Of a stretch of DNA of 8,747 bases, positions 1 through 7,120 are shown in pieces. Position numbers and translations under genes: made by a program. The stretch spans positions 1 through 8,747 of the forward strand of contig CALVNU010000032.1 of assembly GCA_944349915.1 (NCBI GenBank), in the 5' to 3' direction. Source of the DNA: an uncultured Clostridia bacterium. GTDB taxonomy: Bacteria > Bacillota > Clostridia > Christensenellales > UBA1242. Positions within the stretch are counted from its first letter, which is position 1, and every line of letters begins with the position of its first letter. The notes beneath the pieces were generated by a model. It was not told the origin of the DNA, did no database searches, and saw only the letters and a list, made by a program, of their open reading frames with translations.

Positions 1-126
1 AGATAAATAATATATATTATGTTCAAGTTATTATTAAGTTTAAAAAAACTAAGGAGATTTTAAGTTGTTTAGATTTATTTTAAAAGTGCGATATTTTATT
101 TATAGTTGATTTTAAAGGTGTTATAG

Positions 127-954
127 TTATTTTTTTATAAACGAACGCTGGTAATAAAAAAGATATTGTTGTGCATATCCAGAAAGAATGCCAAACTGTG
201 CAACAAGGTTTCTTCTAATTTGCTCTCGATTTTCAACTGGTTGATAAAATTGATTGTACATTTGTTTAATCCAAGTATCCACAGGAAAAACATCTCCCCT
301 GCCATATCCAAAAAGCAAAATGCAATCTGCAACTTTTGGACCAACACCGGACAGAGCAATCAATTTTTCTCGCAACTGCAATGTATCCAGATTCTTGTAT
401 TCTTCAAGAGTTTTTTCATCAATTTGCCTAACAACTTTATAAAGATAACCCGAGCGATATCCACAGCCTATGTTTTTAAAAAATTCTTCATTGACAGAGC
501 GCAATTGCTCTAAAGACGGAAAACATATTTTGCCATTTTCATTGGCAAAGGCCTCTCGCAGATTGTTTAAAATCATTTTTATGCGCTTGATATTATTGTT
601 TGCCGAAATGATGAATGATATCAATGTTTCAAAAAGATTTTGCTTTAATATTCGAATACCATAACCAAATTTTAGCGGTTCTTGCAAAAGTTTTATTGAC
701 AAAAGCGCGTTTTTAATTTGGTTATAATCGGTTTTTAAATCGAAATAGTTTTCAAAGTATTCTGGGGTGTCGGTTAAAATTTGATAACAATTTTCTTTTT
801 CCACAATTGTGGCAAATTTATCTTCTGGAAAAACAACATATCCATCGCCTTTTTTATCAAAACTAAAAACTTGTCCGCACTCTAAAATATGTTGCGGATT
901 GAACTGGCTTTTATCGTAAACTTCAATTTTGTTGCCAAATTTTTTGTAAAGCAT
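127..954 (-). CDS. 8-oxoguanine DNA glycosylase, OGG1 type (bifunctional glycosylase/AP lyase)
   Basis: Base-excision repair enzyme of the HhH-GPD superfamily, predicted to remove 8-oxoguanine from DNA and nick the abasic site. Seen in the 275-residue product: an N-terminal OGG_N-like domain with CGQVF near residues 26-30 (G27 aligns with the OGG1 glycine that reads the 8-oxoG N7-H), the SANNNIKRI motif at 117-125 (OGG1 has SSNNNIARI), CGYRSGYL at 164-171, the helix-hairpin-helix SGVGPKVADC at 202-211 with catalytic Lys207, and FPVD with catalytic Asp226. An in-frame TTG at 970-972 would add six residues, but the ribosome binding site AGGAG (960-964) lies inside that extension and sits 5 nt before the ATG at 952-954, so the ATG is chosen. 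It stands as a single gene: the operon upstream ends in a terminator. No clear terminator of its own is visible in 1-126. Family assignment is firm; substrate is by homology. Confidence 0.9.
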   Translation of the reverse strand: MLYKKFGNKIEVYDKSQFNPQHILECGQVFSFDKKGDGYVVFPEDKFATIVEKENCYQILTDTPEYFENYFDLKTDYNQIKNALLSIKLLQEPLKFGYGIRILKQNLFETLISFIISANNNIKRIKMILNNLREAFANENGKICFPSLEQLRSVNEEFFKNIGCGYRSGYLYKVVRQIDEKTLEEYKNLDTLQLREKLIALSGVGPKVADCILLFGYGRGDVFPVDTWIKQMYNQFYQPVENREQIRRNLVAQFGILSGYAQQYLFYYQRSFIKK

Positions 955-976
955 AAATTCTCCTATAAACAAATTG

Positions 977-1006
977 ATATTAAAAAAATCACAAGCAAAG
1001 TAGCAA
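977..1006 (-). promoter_or_regulatory. candidate sigma-A promoter of the glycosylase gene
   Basis: On the minus strand, TTGCTA (1001-1006) and TAATAT (977-982) are separated by 18 bp, which would place the transcription start about 15 nt before the ATG at 954. The region is very AT-rich, so chance matches are likely. A perfect TATAAT further upstream lacks a good -35 partner. Confidence 0.35.
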
Positions 1007-1160
1007 AAAATATCTTAATAACCAAATATATATCACATATAAATACATTGAAATAATCTTTTGATTATAAAAATCAATTTATTGCTAAAAATTGAATTTT
1101 AAAAAGTGAATTTTATAAAATTTGATAAATTCCAAACAATGTAAAGCAATATTAATTATT

Positions 1161-1187
1161 AAAAAAGCAGGCCCTTTAGCCCGCTTT
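1161..1187 (-). terminator. intrinsic terminator of the rplU-prp-rpmA operon
   Basis: Read on the minus strand, a 9-bp stem (1179-1187 with 1164-1172, one G-T pair, core GCGGGC/GCCTGC) with a 6-nt loop is followed by a run of T at 1166-1161. It begins 7 nt after the rpmA stop codon, so rpmA is the last gene of its operon. Confidence 0.85.
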
Positions 1188-1193
1188 AACATA

Positions 1194-1469
1194 TTATTCT
1201 GCAATAACAGCAACAACTTTTTTTCCGTTGCTTACGCCAAATTTTACAACGCCATCGCAAAGGGCAAACAAAGTATAATCTTTTCCAAGTCCAACATTTG
1301 CACCTGGATAAACTTTTGTGCCTTTTTGTCTAACAATAATACTGCCTGCAGTAACTTTTTGTCCACCATACGCTTTAACACCAAGGCGTTTGCTTTGAGA
1401 ATCACGACCGTTTTTAGTGCTTCCACCACCCTTTTTGTGAGCAAAAAGTTGAGCGTTAAACTTAAACAT
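1194..1469 (-). CDS. rpmA: large ribosomal subunit protein bL27 with cleavable N-terminal extension
   Basis: bL27 of the 50S subunit; its N-terminus reaches towards the peptidyl-transferase centre. The 91-residue product has the family's AHKKGGGSTKNGRDSQSKRL region at 10-29, the GxxIVRQKGTK-type core at about 42-52 and the GANVGLGKDYTLFAL segment after it. Residues 1-9 (MFKFNAQLF) form the Firmicutes-type extension, which in Staphylococcus is removed by Prp between Phe and Ala; here that would be F9/A10, exposing AHKKGG. The start ATG (1467-1469) is preceded by GGAGGT at 1475-1480 with 5-nt spacing. The gene overlaps the prp stop by 8 nt, suggesting translational coupling. Length and sequence are normal for the family. 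Confidence 0.97.
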   Translation of the reverse strand: MFKFNAQLFAHKKGGGSTKNGRDSQSKRLGVKAYGGQKVTAGSIIVRQKGTKVYPGANVGLGKDYTLFALCDGVVKFGVSNGKKVVAVIAE

Positions 1470-1785
1470 TTTTTACCTCCAATTTTGCAAATTTTTCTTC
1501 ACCTTTGATGATTGATTTAAAACTAACAAGGCAAGTTTTTAAAAGAAGTTGAAATTTTTCATCTTTTGCTTTATCCACAGGCATCATAATTTTGAGATAT
1601 CCATCCGCGATTTCTCGAAAAGATGCACATTTTTCAATTTCATCTATGCCAACAACGGCAAGTTGTGCAACTGTGGAAATTTGAGCACAAAGAAGGTCCT
1701 TTCCATAATCATCTTTGCCAGTATGCCCAGCAACTTCAAACCCAAGATAAAGGTTTTTTTGTTTAAAAAAAGTAATTTTAGTCAT
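1462..1785 (-). CDS. prp: ribosomal-processing cysteine protease Prp (YsxB family)
   Basis: Cysteine protease that removes the N-terminal extension of bL27, needed for functional ribosomes in Firmicutes that have this extension. The 107-residue product shows the family signature GHTGKDDYGKDLLCAQIS at 20-37, with catalytic His21 and Cys33 at the usual 12-residue spacing. The rest is a small alpha/beta fold with no signal peptide or membrane segment. It lies between rplU and rpmA, as in most Firmicutes: 8 nt separate it from the rplU stop, and its end overlaps rpmA by 8 nt. Its ribosome binding site is a modest AAGG that overlaps the rplU stop codon, which fits low-level, coupled translation of an enzyme between two abundant structural proteins. 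The presence of its substrate site in L27 supports the assignment. Confidence 0.95.
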   Translation of the reverse strand: MTKITFFKQKNLYLGFEVAGHTGKDDYGKDLLCAQISTVAQLAVVGIDEIEKCASFREIADGYLKIMMPVDKAKDEKFQLLLKTCLVSFKSIIKGEEKFAKLEVKNV

Positions 1786-1793
1786 AATCTGCC

Positions 1794-2102
1794 TTACTTT
1801 TTGATTGATACAATTTTAATTTGAGTGAATGGTTGTCTGTGTCCTTGTTTCTTTCTTTCGTTCTTTTTAGGCTTATATTTAAAAACAACAATCTTGTCGC
1901 CTTTGCCATGAGAAACAATTTCAGCTTCACAAACAGCATTTTTCACAGATGGATTTCCAGCAATAACTTTTCCGTTGTCAGAAATCAACAAAACATCAAG
2001 TTGAACTTTATCGCCAACAGGTCTGTCGAGTTTTTCAACAGAAATAATGTCGCCTTCGCTAACTTTGTACTGCTTTCCACCAGTTTGAACAATAGCAAAC
2101 AT
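1794..2102 (-). CDS. rplU: large ribosomal subunit protein bL21
   Basis: bL21 binds 23S rRNA in the 50S subunit. The 102-residue product begins MFAIVQTGGKQYKV, the typical bL21 N-terminus, carries the VGDKVQLDVLLI segment near 30-41, and ends in the basic FKYKPKKNERKKQGHRQPFTQIKI region (about 75-98) that holds the L21 signature. An in-frame TTG at 2121-2123 would add seven residues, but these are encoded by the ribosome binding site itself (AGGAGGT, 2109-2115, 6 nt before the ATG), so the ATG at 2100-2102 is the start. First gene of the rplU-prp-rpmA operon, with promoter at 2188-2216 and a leader of about 80 nt. Confidence 0.97.
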   Translation of the reverse strand: MFAIVQTGGKQYKVSEGDIISVEKLDRPVGDKVQLDVLLISDNGKVIAGNPSVKNAVCEAEIVSHGKGDKIVVFKYKPKKNERKKQGHRQPFTQIKIVSIKK

Positions 2103-2181
2103 ATTTTTACCTCCTCTAACCAAACTCGCTGTTTAACGGGTGTCAAAAAATTGAACTTGAAAACCCTACACATGCGGATAC
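2103..2181 (-). promoter_or_regulatory. 5' leader of rplU, candidate autoregulatory L21 leader RNA
   Basis: The predicted transcript has about 79 nt before the rplU ATG. It can form a two-part hairpin on the minus strand: GGGT/ACCC (2163-2166 with 2138-2141) and TCAA/TTGA (2157-2160 with 2143-2146), separated by a small internal loop. A second weak hairpin (AAAC at 2131-2134 with GTTT at 2122-2125, extended by G-U pairs) ends just upstream of the ribosome binding site. Firmicutes are known to carry a structured L21 leader (Rfam L21_leader) at this place. Position and folding potential are seen; membership in that family is inference and was not scored against the model. Confidence 0.45.
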
Positions 2182-2187
2182 TGCTTA

Positions 2188-2216
2188 AGTATAACATAAC
2201 ACCAAAAAATTGTCAA
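2188..2216 (-). promoter_or_regulatory. sigma-A promoter of the rplU-prp-rpmA operon
   Basis: On the minus strand a perfect -35 TTGACA (2211-2216) and a near-perfect -10 TATACT (2188-2193) are separated by exactly 17 bp. This is the strongest promoter in the window, as expected for ribosomal protein genes. The start of transcription should be near 2181. Confidence 0.88.
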
Positions 2217-2482
2217 GAATTTTATTATTTTTAATAAAAATAAAACAAATTTTATACCGTTTAAAACAAAGATTGAAAAAATAGTCTTTTACTTTAACTA
2301 TCTTAAATAAAATAAACAACAAAATGACCAATAAACTTATTTGAAAAACATGTAAAAAGCGATTGTAAACAAAATAAATTCATTAAAAAATCAAATATAC
2401 AACAATCTGCCAAACAGACAATATGCCATAAAAAAATCAAATAAATACAGAAAAATAAAATAATAAAGCCAGCAAAACAAAC
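2217..2482. other. gene-free AT-rich spacer
   Basis: Between the rplU promoter and the terminator of the large surface-protein gene lies a very AT-rich stretch that is poor in G on the plus strand. No open reading frame with a ribosome binding site, no tRNA and no convincing hairpin was seen in it. It is treated as plain intergenic DNA. Confidence 0.6.
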
Positions 2483-2509
2483 AAAAAACTCACTTATTGT
2501 GAGTTTTTT
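2483..2509 (-). terminator. intrinsic terminator of the surface-protein gene
   Basis: A perfect 11-bp inverted repeat, AAAAAACTCAC (2483-2493) and GTGAGTTTTTT (2499-2509) around a 5-nt loop, about 30 nt after the stop codon of the large minus-strand gene. The T tract follows the stem arm in both orientations, so it could work both ways, but only the minus-strand gene reads into it. Confidence 0.8.
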
Positions 2510-2537
2510 GCCTTATTTTTTTCGTGAGTTTTTTACT

Positions 2538-5500
2538 TTATTTTTTCTTTGACTTGTTTTCTTTTACTTTAGAAACAACAAAGTAAATTACAACTCCAGC
2601 CAAAATAACTGCTGCAACACCAATCAAAACTTGTCCAACAACTTCTTGAACATTTACTGGTGTAGATGTTCCGTCATCACCAACTGTGAATGAGAACTCT
2701 CTTGTTGTGCTTGCATTGCCTGCGCTATCTCTAACATAGATTGAAACAATATAGTTTCCTTCTGTTTCTACCTTGTAAGAATATGCATATTCGCCTGCAA
2801 CAGTAGATGAGTTTGAAAGAGTTGTTGTTGTGTTTGTGCTTGTATTTCTAACTTGAATGACAAGTCTGTCAAGCAAGTCATTTTTATCAACAGTAGTCTC
2901 GTCTGTAACATCAATTTTATCAACTTGGAAATCAATAACATCACCTACATTGTATGTTGTTTTAAGGAAAGCATTTGAAGTGTTGTCAATTTCTATTGTT
3001 GGAGCAATAACATCGCCAACCGCCAAAGTGTAAGAAATTTCTTTTACCGACCCCACAGGTTGTCCCATTCCGTCTTTTGCGTAAACTGTATATTTGATTG
3101 TATATTGACCATTTGTGTTAAGCAAAAGTGTAAGGTTGCCTTGGTCGTCATATTTAAGGTCGCTATCAGTTACATTTTTCCACTCATTAACACTAATTGT
3201 AGCGATTGTTCTTGTTGTACTTCCTGTTGTAACAGAAATTGAAACATTTGACCTGTCTCTATCAAGTTCGCCACTTCCAGAAACCTCGGCGTCTATAGGC
3301 TTAACAATGATAGACTGCTTTGTATCTTCAAATTTTGTTTTTTCATAATATGATTCATCCATATTAAGATTTACTGCAACCTCACCTGCTGTAAAGGTGA
3401 TAAGTGAGCTTGGTCTATGGTGGAATGTTACAACCGATGTCTCACCATCTTCATATGTTGGAAGAGAGGTGAGAGGCATTTCTTTACCAATTTTAGAAGT
3501 GCTTGTATTGATTCTTAATTGATAGCCGTCTGCTGTTTTTTCTGTCATAATATAATATTTTTCACCGGCAACTGCTGTTTCTGGAGAACCTGTTGAAGAG
3601 GTTACTGGTTCAGAACCATCGGCATAATATACAAGCATTTGTGCTCCAGTTAACGCATTTTCTTCAAGGGTAAGTTTGCCATTTGTTTTACTAGTGGCAA
3701 AATAATTCTCATTTGTTGAGTAACTTATAACATAAACATGATAACGCAGGCTATAAGTTCCCCTAGAATTTGCCGTGAAACTTGTTGAAGTTAGATTATA
3801 ATCATTTGCAGGAGCATTTTCCATTGAAACGGTATAATAACTTGCCGTATTCTCGCTGTCAAGGTCAGAAATTCCAATATATCCTATTTCATTGCTGTTT
3901 GAAACTGCAAGTTTTGGTGCAGGAAGAGGCTCTGCTTCTCCAATAACAATCTCTTTGTTTGCACTATCAATATTTGTGATCTCAGGCTCTTCAATCACTG
4001 GCACTTCTGCAACATGGTATGTGAAATATGTTGTGATTGAATGTCTGCCAGCATCGGTTACGGTTACGGCAACTGTATAATCACCGCCAACTGCAGCATT
4101 GAATGTGCCCGCTTCAAGAACATAATCACCTGTAATGCTATCATAGTAAGTTGTCATATTTGCGCTGTGAACAATATTTTGAGTTATTGCGCCATCTTCA
4201 CCTTCTGTATTTCTATAAACAACCACACCAGCAGTCATATATTGTGGCAAGTTGTCTTTGTAGGCAAGGGTTGGAAGAACGATTGTTTCGTTATTAACAT
4301 ATCCACCTTCAACATCTGGAGTTATAACTTGATAAAGATATGGTGCAACCGTGTCTTCAATGTTTGAAACATAACAAATTTTGTTATAGAAACCAACATT
4401 TCCTTGGTCATCAATAGCATAAGAGAAAAATTCAATATAGGCAGCGTCGATAGGCTTTTTGGCAAGGTTGATTTCGTATTCGTCCTCTCCTTCCAAAATA
4501 GTCCAGCCATTTGAAGTTACAACATTATTCCCGTCTGCTTGAATGTACCATTTACTGCTGTTAATTCCGTTTTTAGATTGCTCATTAATAAGATACTTAA
4601 TTGTTTCCCCTTCTGCATCAATAACTGCTCTTTCTGTATTAAGATATCTATACGCGGTAACAATTTCAATTCTGCCATCTCCACCTTCATCGGAAGCAGT
4701 AGGCGCAGAAAGCGTTATAACATCTTCATCTAAATATGAAGATTGAAGTTCTGTAGAATAAGAAATTGAAGGAGCAACTGCATCATCGACATTTTCAACA
4801 ACTTCAACTTCAAAATAAAGTTCTTGAGCATTGTTTGTTGCAACATTGTCGTTTGCAATGTAATAAAATCTATAAGTTTGTGCAGTAAATGTGGCATTTG
4901 ATGTGTTTGGTGTAAGATAAGCATAACCCTTTTCAAGAAGTTCTGCGTCAGTAAGTTCTGTGTTTTCTGCGTTAAATGCTTCACCAGTTGCAACATCTGT
5001 TGTTCTGCTGTTTGTAACAATACGATAGTTGTTTGTAATTAACCAGTTTTTGATTTTTGTTTCATTTGCTTGAGAATCGCCATCAAGAAGTTGTCCATCC
5101 AAAGTCATCTGGCGCCTAATTTGATAGTTATCATTGTAAATTGATTGATAGAATCCTATTGAATCAGAACTCTTTTGAGCATTAAATATAAGGTTATATT
5201 GATTATAGTCAGAAGTTTCATAAATTGTATTACCAACTGCATCTCGAATTCTTCTTGTTAGTGTAAGGTCTTTTTCTGCAACATGGTTATCACTTCCACC
5301 AATTGCATACATAATAATGTTTCTGTTTACAGTTTGAGATTTCAAAAGATTTTCTGCGCTCACATAAGAGCCATCTTCATTTTTAACATTTTCTGCCCCT
5401 GCATCATAAATGTATGGTGTTGCAGAAAGAGAGTCAACAACATCGAGAATGGTAAATTCATAAGTTGCTTCATGTCCATAGAAATCTGTAGCGGTATAGA

Positions 5501-6626
5501 CAAAGCGATAATCTCCAGCCTCTGGTGCTGTAAAGTTGTTATCTTCGTCAAGAGCCCCTTCAACATCTTGCCAAGCACCATTCACTCTGCGTTGAACTTT
5601 TATGCTGTAAGAGATGGCGACTGCTTCACTTGCAGGGCTATCTGTAGAGGCTGTGGTCGCATTAAGACTAGGCAATGCTCTAGCAACACCAACGACTGCC
5701 GAAGATGGTTTTGAAGAAGCAAGCGCAATGGTCAAGTTGTATCCAGCATTTTTTTCTGCATTAGTATAATATTTATCATTAACCTTGAAAGACTTTTTTG
5801 TTGAAGAAATAGCAACGCCATTTTGGTAGTATTTGTAAATAATATCAAAACTGTATCCGTTTGCTCCAGAAAGTGAACTTCCTGCAATGTAGTATCCACC
5901 GTCGGAATTTCTTGCAACCTTGACATCTTCCGAATATGCTTGGTCCATTGTTATAAGAAGATAGTCGTCTTGCCCTGGTTCTTCTCCATCTATAACGACT
6001 TTGAGATTAGTAGGTTCTTTGCCATGTTCATCGGTTATTGTTGGGATTGGAACAAGGATATCTCTTTCTTCTGCAATTGAAAGGTCATAAATTGCAGGAA
6101 CGATTTTTGTATCGTTAGAGTCAAATTCAAAAGTAACCTCTCCAACCACACAACGAAGTTTAAGTTCATATGTGTAGAGTTGCCCATCATCTACAACCGA
6201 ATATTTGATAACATATTGTCCAATGCGGTCTGCCGAGAAAGTTGTAACATCTGTATATTTTTCATCACTTGAGTCATAAACAACAGAACCGTCAGCAGCA
6301 TAATAAGCCACAACCTTTGATTCTGTGATTGTGCCAGACACAGCAGTGCCGATAATGTGTGCGGTTTGAGATTTGCCAAAATACTGTCCTTGTGGAATTT
6401 CAAATTCTCCACCCTTTTCCACAGTGGTATGAATTGCGTTTGCATTAACTTCAATTCTGTTTGTGTTTGTATCAATTTCTCCGCCTGTGCCAGTGTTCTC
6501 TTGCGTCCAAGTTTCAGCAAAAGAAGAAATTACCCCTAAAGGCAAAGATGTTCCACAAACAAGTAGTGCGGCACCAAATGCCACTCCCTTTAAAACATTT
6601 TTGTTTCTAACACTTTTTTTATTCAT
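2538..6626 (-). CDS. very large membrane-anchored surface protein with Ig-like modules
   Basis: 1362 residues, function unknown. Seen: a basic N-terminus and hydrophobic core (about 1-37) ending SSFA/E, a likely signal peptidase I site; C24 has Val before it, so no lipobox. The ectodomain is a chain of beta-rich modules whose last strands share a G-x-Y-x-[VF]-x-[YV]...D..G/H......F-x-V pattern: ends near 161, 396, 610, 753, 872, 1203 and 1315, with less clear modules near 170-282 and 880-975. This is typical of bacterial Ig-like, HYR or cadherin-like folds. The C-terminus has one transmembrane segment (about 1331-1352) and a basic tail KENKSKKK, with no LPxTG motif. Only three Cys in all; rich in Thr, Ser, Asn and acidic residues. 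ATG at 6624-6626 has AAAGGA at 6635-6640. Single-gene unit with its own promoter and terminator. Adhesin, S-layer-like or scaffold roles are all possible; no enzymatic domain was recognised. Confidence 0.85.
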   Translation of the reverse strand: MNKKSVRNKNVLKGVAFGAALLVCGTSLPLGVISSFAETWTQENTGTGGEIDTNTNRIEVNANAIHTTVEKGGEFEIPQGQYFGKSQTAHIIGTAVSGTITESKVVAYYAADGSVVYDSSDEKYTDVTTFSADRIGQYVIKYSVVDDGQLYTYELKLRCVVGEVTFEFDSNDTKIVPAIYDLSIAEERDILVPIPTITDEHGKEPTNLKVVIDGEEPGQDDYLLITMDQAYSEDVKVARNSDGGYYIAGSSLSGANGYSFDIIYKYYQNGVAISSTKKSFKVNDKYYTNAEKNAGYNLTIALASSKPSSAVVGVARALPSLNATTASTDSPASEAVAISYSIKVQRRVNGAWQDVEGALDEDNNFTAPEAGDYRFVYTATDFYGHEATYEFTILDVVDSLSATPYIYDAGAENVKNEDGSYVSAENLLKSQTVNRNIIMYAIGGSDNHVAEKDLTLTRRIRDAVGNTIYETSDYNQYNLIFNAQKSSDSIGFYQSIYNDNYQIRRQMTLDGQLLDGDSQANETKIKNWLITNNYRIVTNSRTTDVATGEAFNAENTELTDAELLEKGYAYLTPNTSNATFTAQTYRFYYIANDNVATNNAQELYFEVEVVENVDDAVAPSISYSTELQSSYLDEDVITLSAPTASDEGGDGRIEIVTAYRYLNTERAVIDAEGETIKYLINEQSKNGINSSKWYIQADGNNVVTSNGWTILEGEDEYEINLAKKPIDAAYIEFFSYAIDDQGNVGFYNKICYVSNIEDTVAPYLYQVITPDVEGGYVNNETIVLPTLAYKDNLPQYMTAGVVVYRNTEGEDGAITQNIVHSANMTTYYDSITGDYVLEAGTFNAAVGGDYTVAVTVTDAGRHSITTYFTYHVAEVPVIEEPEITNIDSANKEIVIGEAEPLPAPKLAVSNSNEIGYIGISDLDSENTASYYTVSMENAPANDYNLTSTSFTANSRGTYSLRYHVYVISYSTNENYFATSKTNGKLTLEENALTGAQMLVYYADGSEPVTSSTGSPETAVAGEKYYIMTEKTADGYQLRINTSTSKIGKEMPLTSLPTYEDGETSVVTFHHRPSSLITFTAGEVAVNLNMDESYYEKTKFEDTKQSIIVKPIDAEVSGSGELDRDRSNVSISVTTGSTTRTIATISVNEWKNVTDSDLKYDDQGNLTLLLNTNGQYTIKYTVYAKDGMGQPVGSVKEISYTLAVGDVIAPTIEIDNTSNAFLKTTYNVGDVIDFQVDKIDVTDETTVDKNDLLDRLVIQVRNTSTNTTTTLSNSSTVAGEYAYSYKVETEGNYIVSIYVRDSAGNASTTREFSFTVGDDGTSTPVNVQEVVGQVLIGVAAVILAGVVIYFVVSKVKENKSKKK

Positions 6627-6667
6627 AGTAAAAGTCCTTTTAAAGCCATAGATTTTGTAACAATGTT

Positions 6668-6696
6668 ATTTTATAATATTTTGCGCCTTAAGTCAA
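6668..6696 (-). promoter_or_regulatory. sigma-A promoter of the surface-protein gene
   Basis: On the minus strand TTGACT (6691-6696) and TAAAAT (6668-6673) are separated by 17 bp, putting the transcription start near 6661 and leaving a leader of about 35 nt. It lies in the 253-bp region shared with the divergent Cys-rich gene. Confidence 0.75.
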
Positions 6697-6879
6697 CAAA
6701 ATCAAACATATATTACAAAAAATATTTTGCGGTAAAAGCAAATTTGTATGCTGTAGAAAAACAACTAGTTTTGTCGAAAAATATTGACTAAAATAAGAAC
6801 ATTTTTCTATTTCGATGCGTAATATGTTAATGTGAAAGCAAAAACAACTTTCAATTACATAAGAACATAGGAGGAACAA

Positions 6880-7077
6880 ATGAATTTCTTTAACGGAATC
6901 CAAAATGGATTTGGTGGCTGTGGAAACGGTTGCGACCCATGCTCACTCATTCTTTGGATTATCATCTTGCAAAGCCTTTGTGGCTGTGGCAACAATAACG
7001 GCTGTGGCATAGATGCTTGCACTCTTGTAATTCTTTTACTTTTGTGCGGTGGCTGTGGAAACTGCTGTGGTAAATAA
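6880..7077 (+). CDS. small Cys/Gly-rich protein with two internal repeats (clostridial high-cysteine type)
   Basis: 65 residues with ten Cys (14, 18, 21, 34, 36, 42, 47, 56, 59, 62, 63 minus none shared: see pairs below) in glycine-rich clusters that flank two short hydrophobic stretches, SLILWIIILQSL (22-33) and TLVILLLL (48-55). Counting the listed positions gives eleven Cys in total. The protein is an imperfect duplication: repeat 1 at 13-38 and repeat 2 at 41-61, each GCG...C[ST]L, a hydrophobic run, then CG..CGN or CGCGN. The ATG is 5 nt after a perfect AGGAGG (6869-6874), and a strong terminator follows, so the gene is real despite its size. Short clostridial proteins of this look carry the uninformative database name 'chorion class high-cysteine HCB protein 13'; their role is unknown. 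No classical signal peptide. Each hydrophobic stretch is too short for an ordinary transmembrane helix. Metal binding, disulfide-linked assembly or a spore or envelope coat are possible guesses. Confidence 0.8.
   Translation: MNFFNGIQNGFGGCGNGCDPCSLILWIIILQSLCGCGNNNGCGIDACTLVILLLLCGGCGNCCGK
6916..7058 (+). repeat. four copies of the octamer GGCTGTGG within the Cys-rich gene
   Basis: GGCTGTGG occurs at 6916-6923, 6982-6989, 7000-7007 and 7051-7058, three of them as TGGCTGTGG. They encode the repeated Gly-Cys-Gly units. Since the same codons recur, they may reflect recent internal duplication rather than only selection on the protein. Confidence 0.7.
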
Positions 7078-7120
7078 GCAGTTTATTGCATATTCACTCC
7101 AAAATTTGCCAAAATAAAAG

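Noticed and set aside
7..20. Perfect 14-bp palindrome ATAATATATATTAT.
   Set aside because: Made only of A and T in an AT-rich edge region; such palindromes are expected by chance.
65..109. A 14-codon plus-strand frame starting TTG, placed 8 nt after an AAGGAG sequence at 51-56.
   Set aside because: Very short, TTG start, no promoter, no recognisable product, and the segment is extremely AT-rich. Too little to call a gene.
6601..6626. Lipoprotein signal in the large surface protein, because of Cys24 in the hydrophobic N-terminus.
   Set aside because: The residue before Cys24 is Val, not Gly, Ala or Ser, and a good signal peptidase I site follows at about residue 37.
6784..6812. TTGACT with CTATTT 17 bp downstream as a promoter of the Cys-rich gene.
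   Set aside because: The -35 is good but the -10 matches poorly, and no sporulation sigma consensus fitted either, so no promoter was annotated.
6688..6903. Minus-strand open frame of 71 codons overlapping the divergent control region.
   Set aside because: It covers the surface-protein promoter and the start of the Cys-rich gene, has no ribosome binding site and shows no protein-like pattern.
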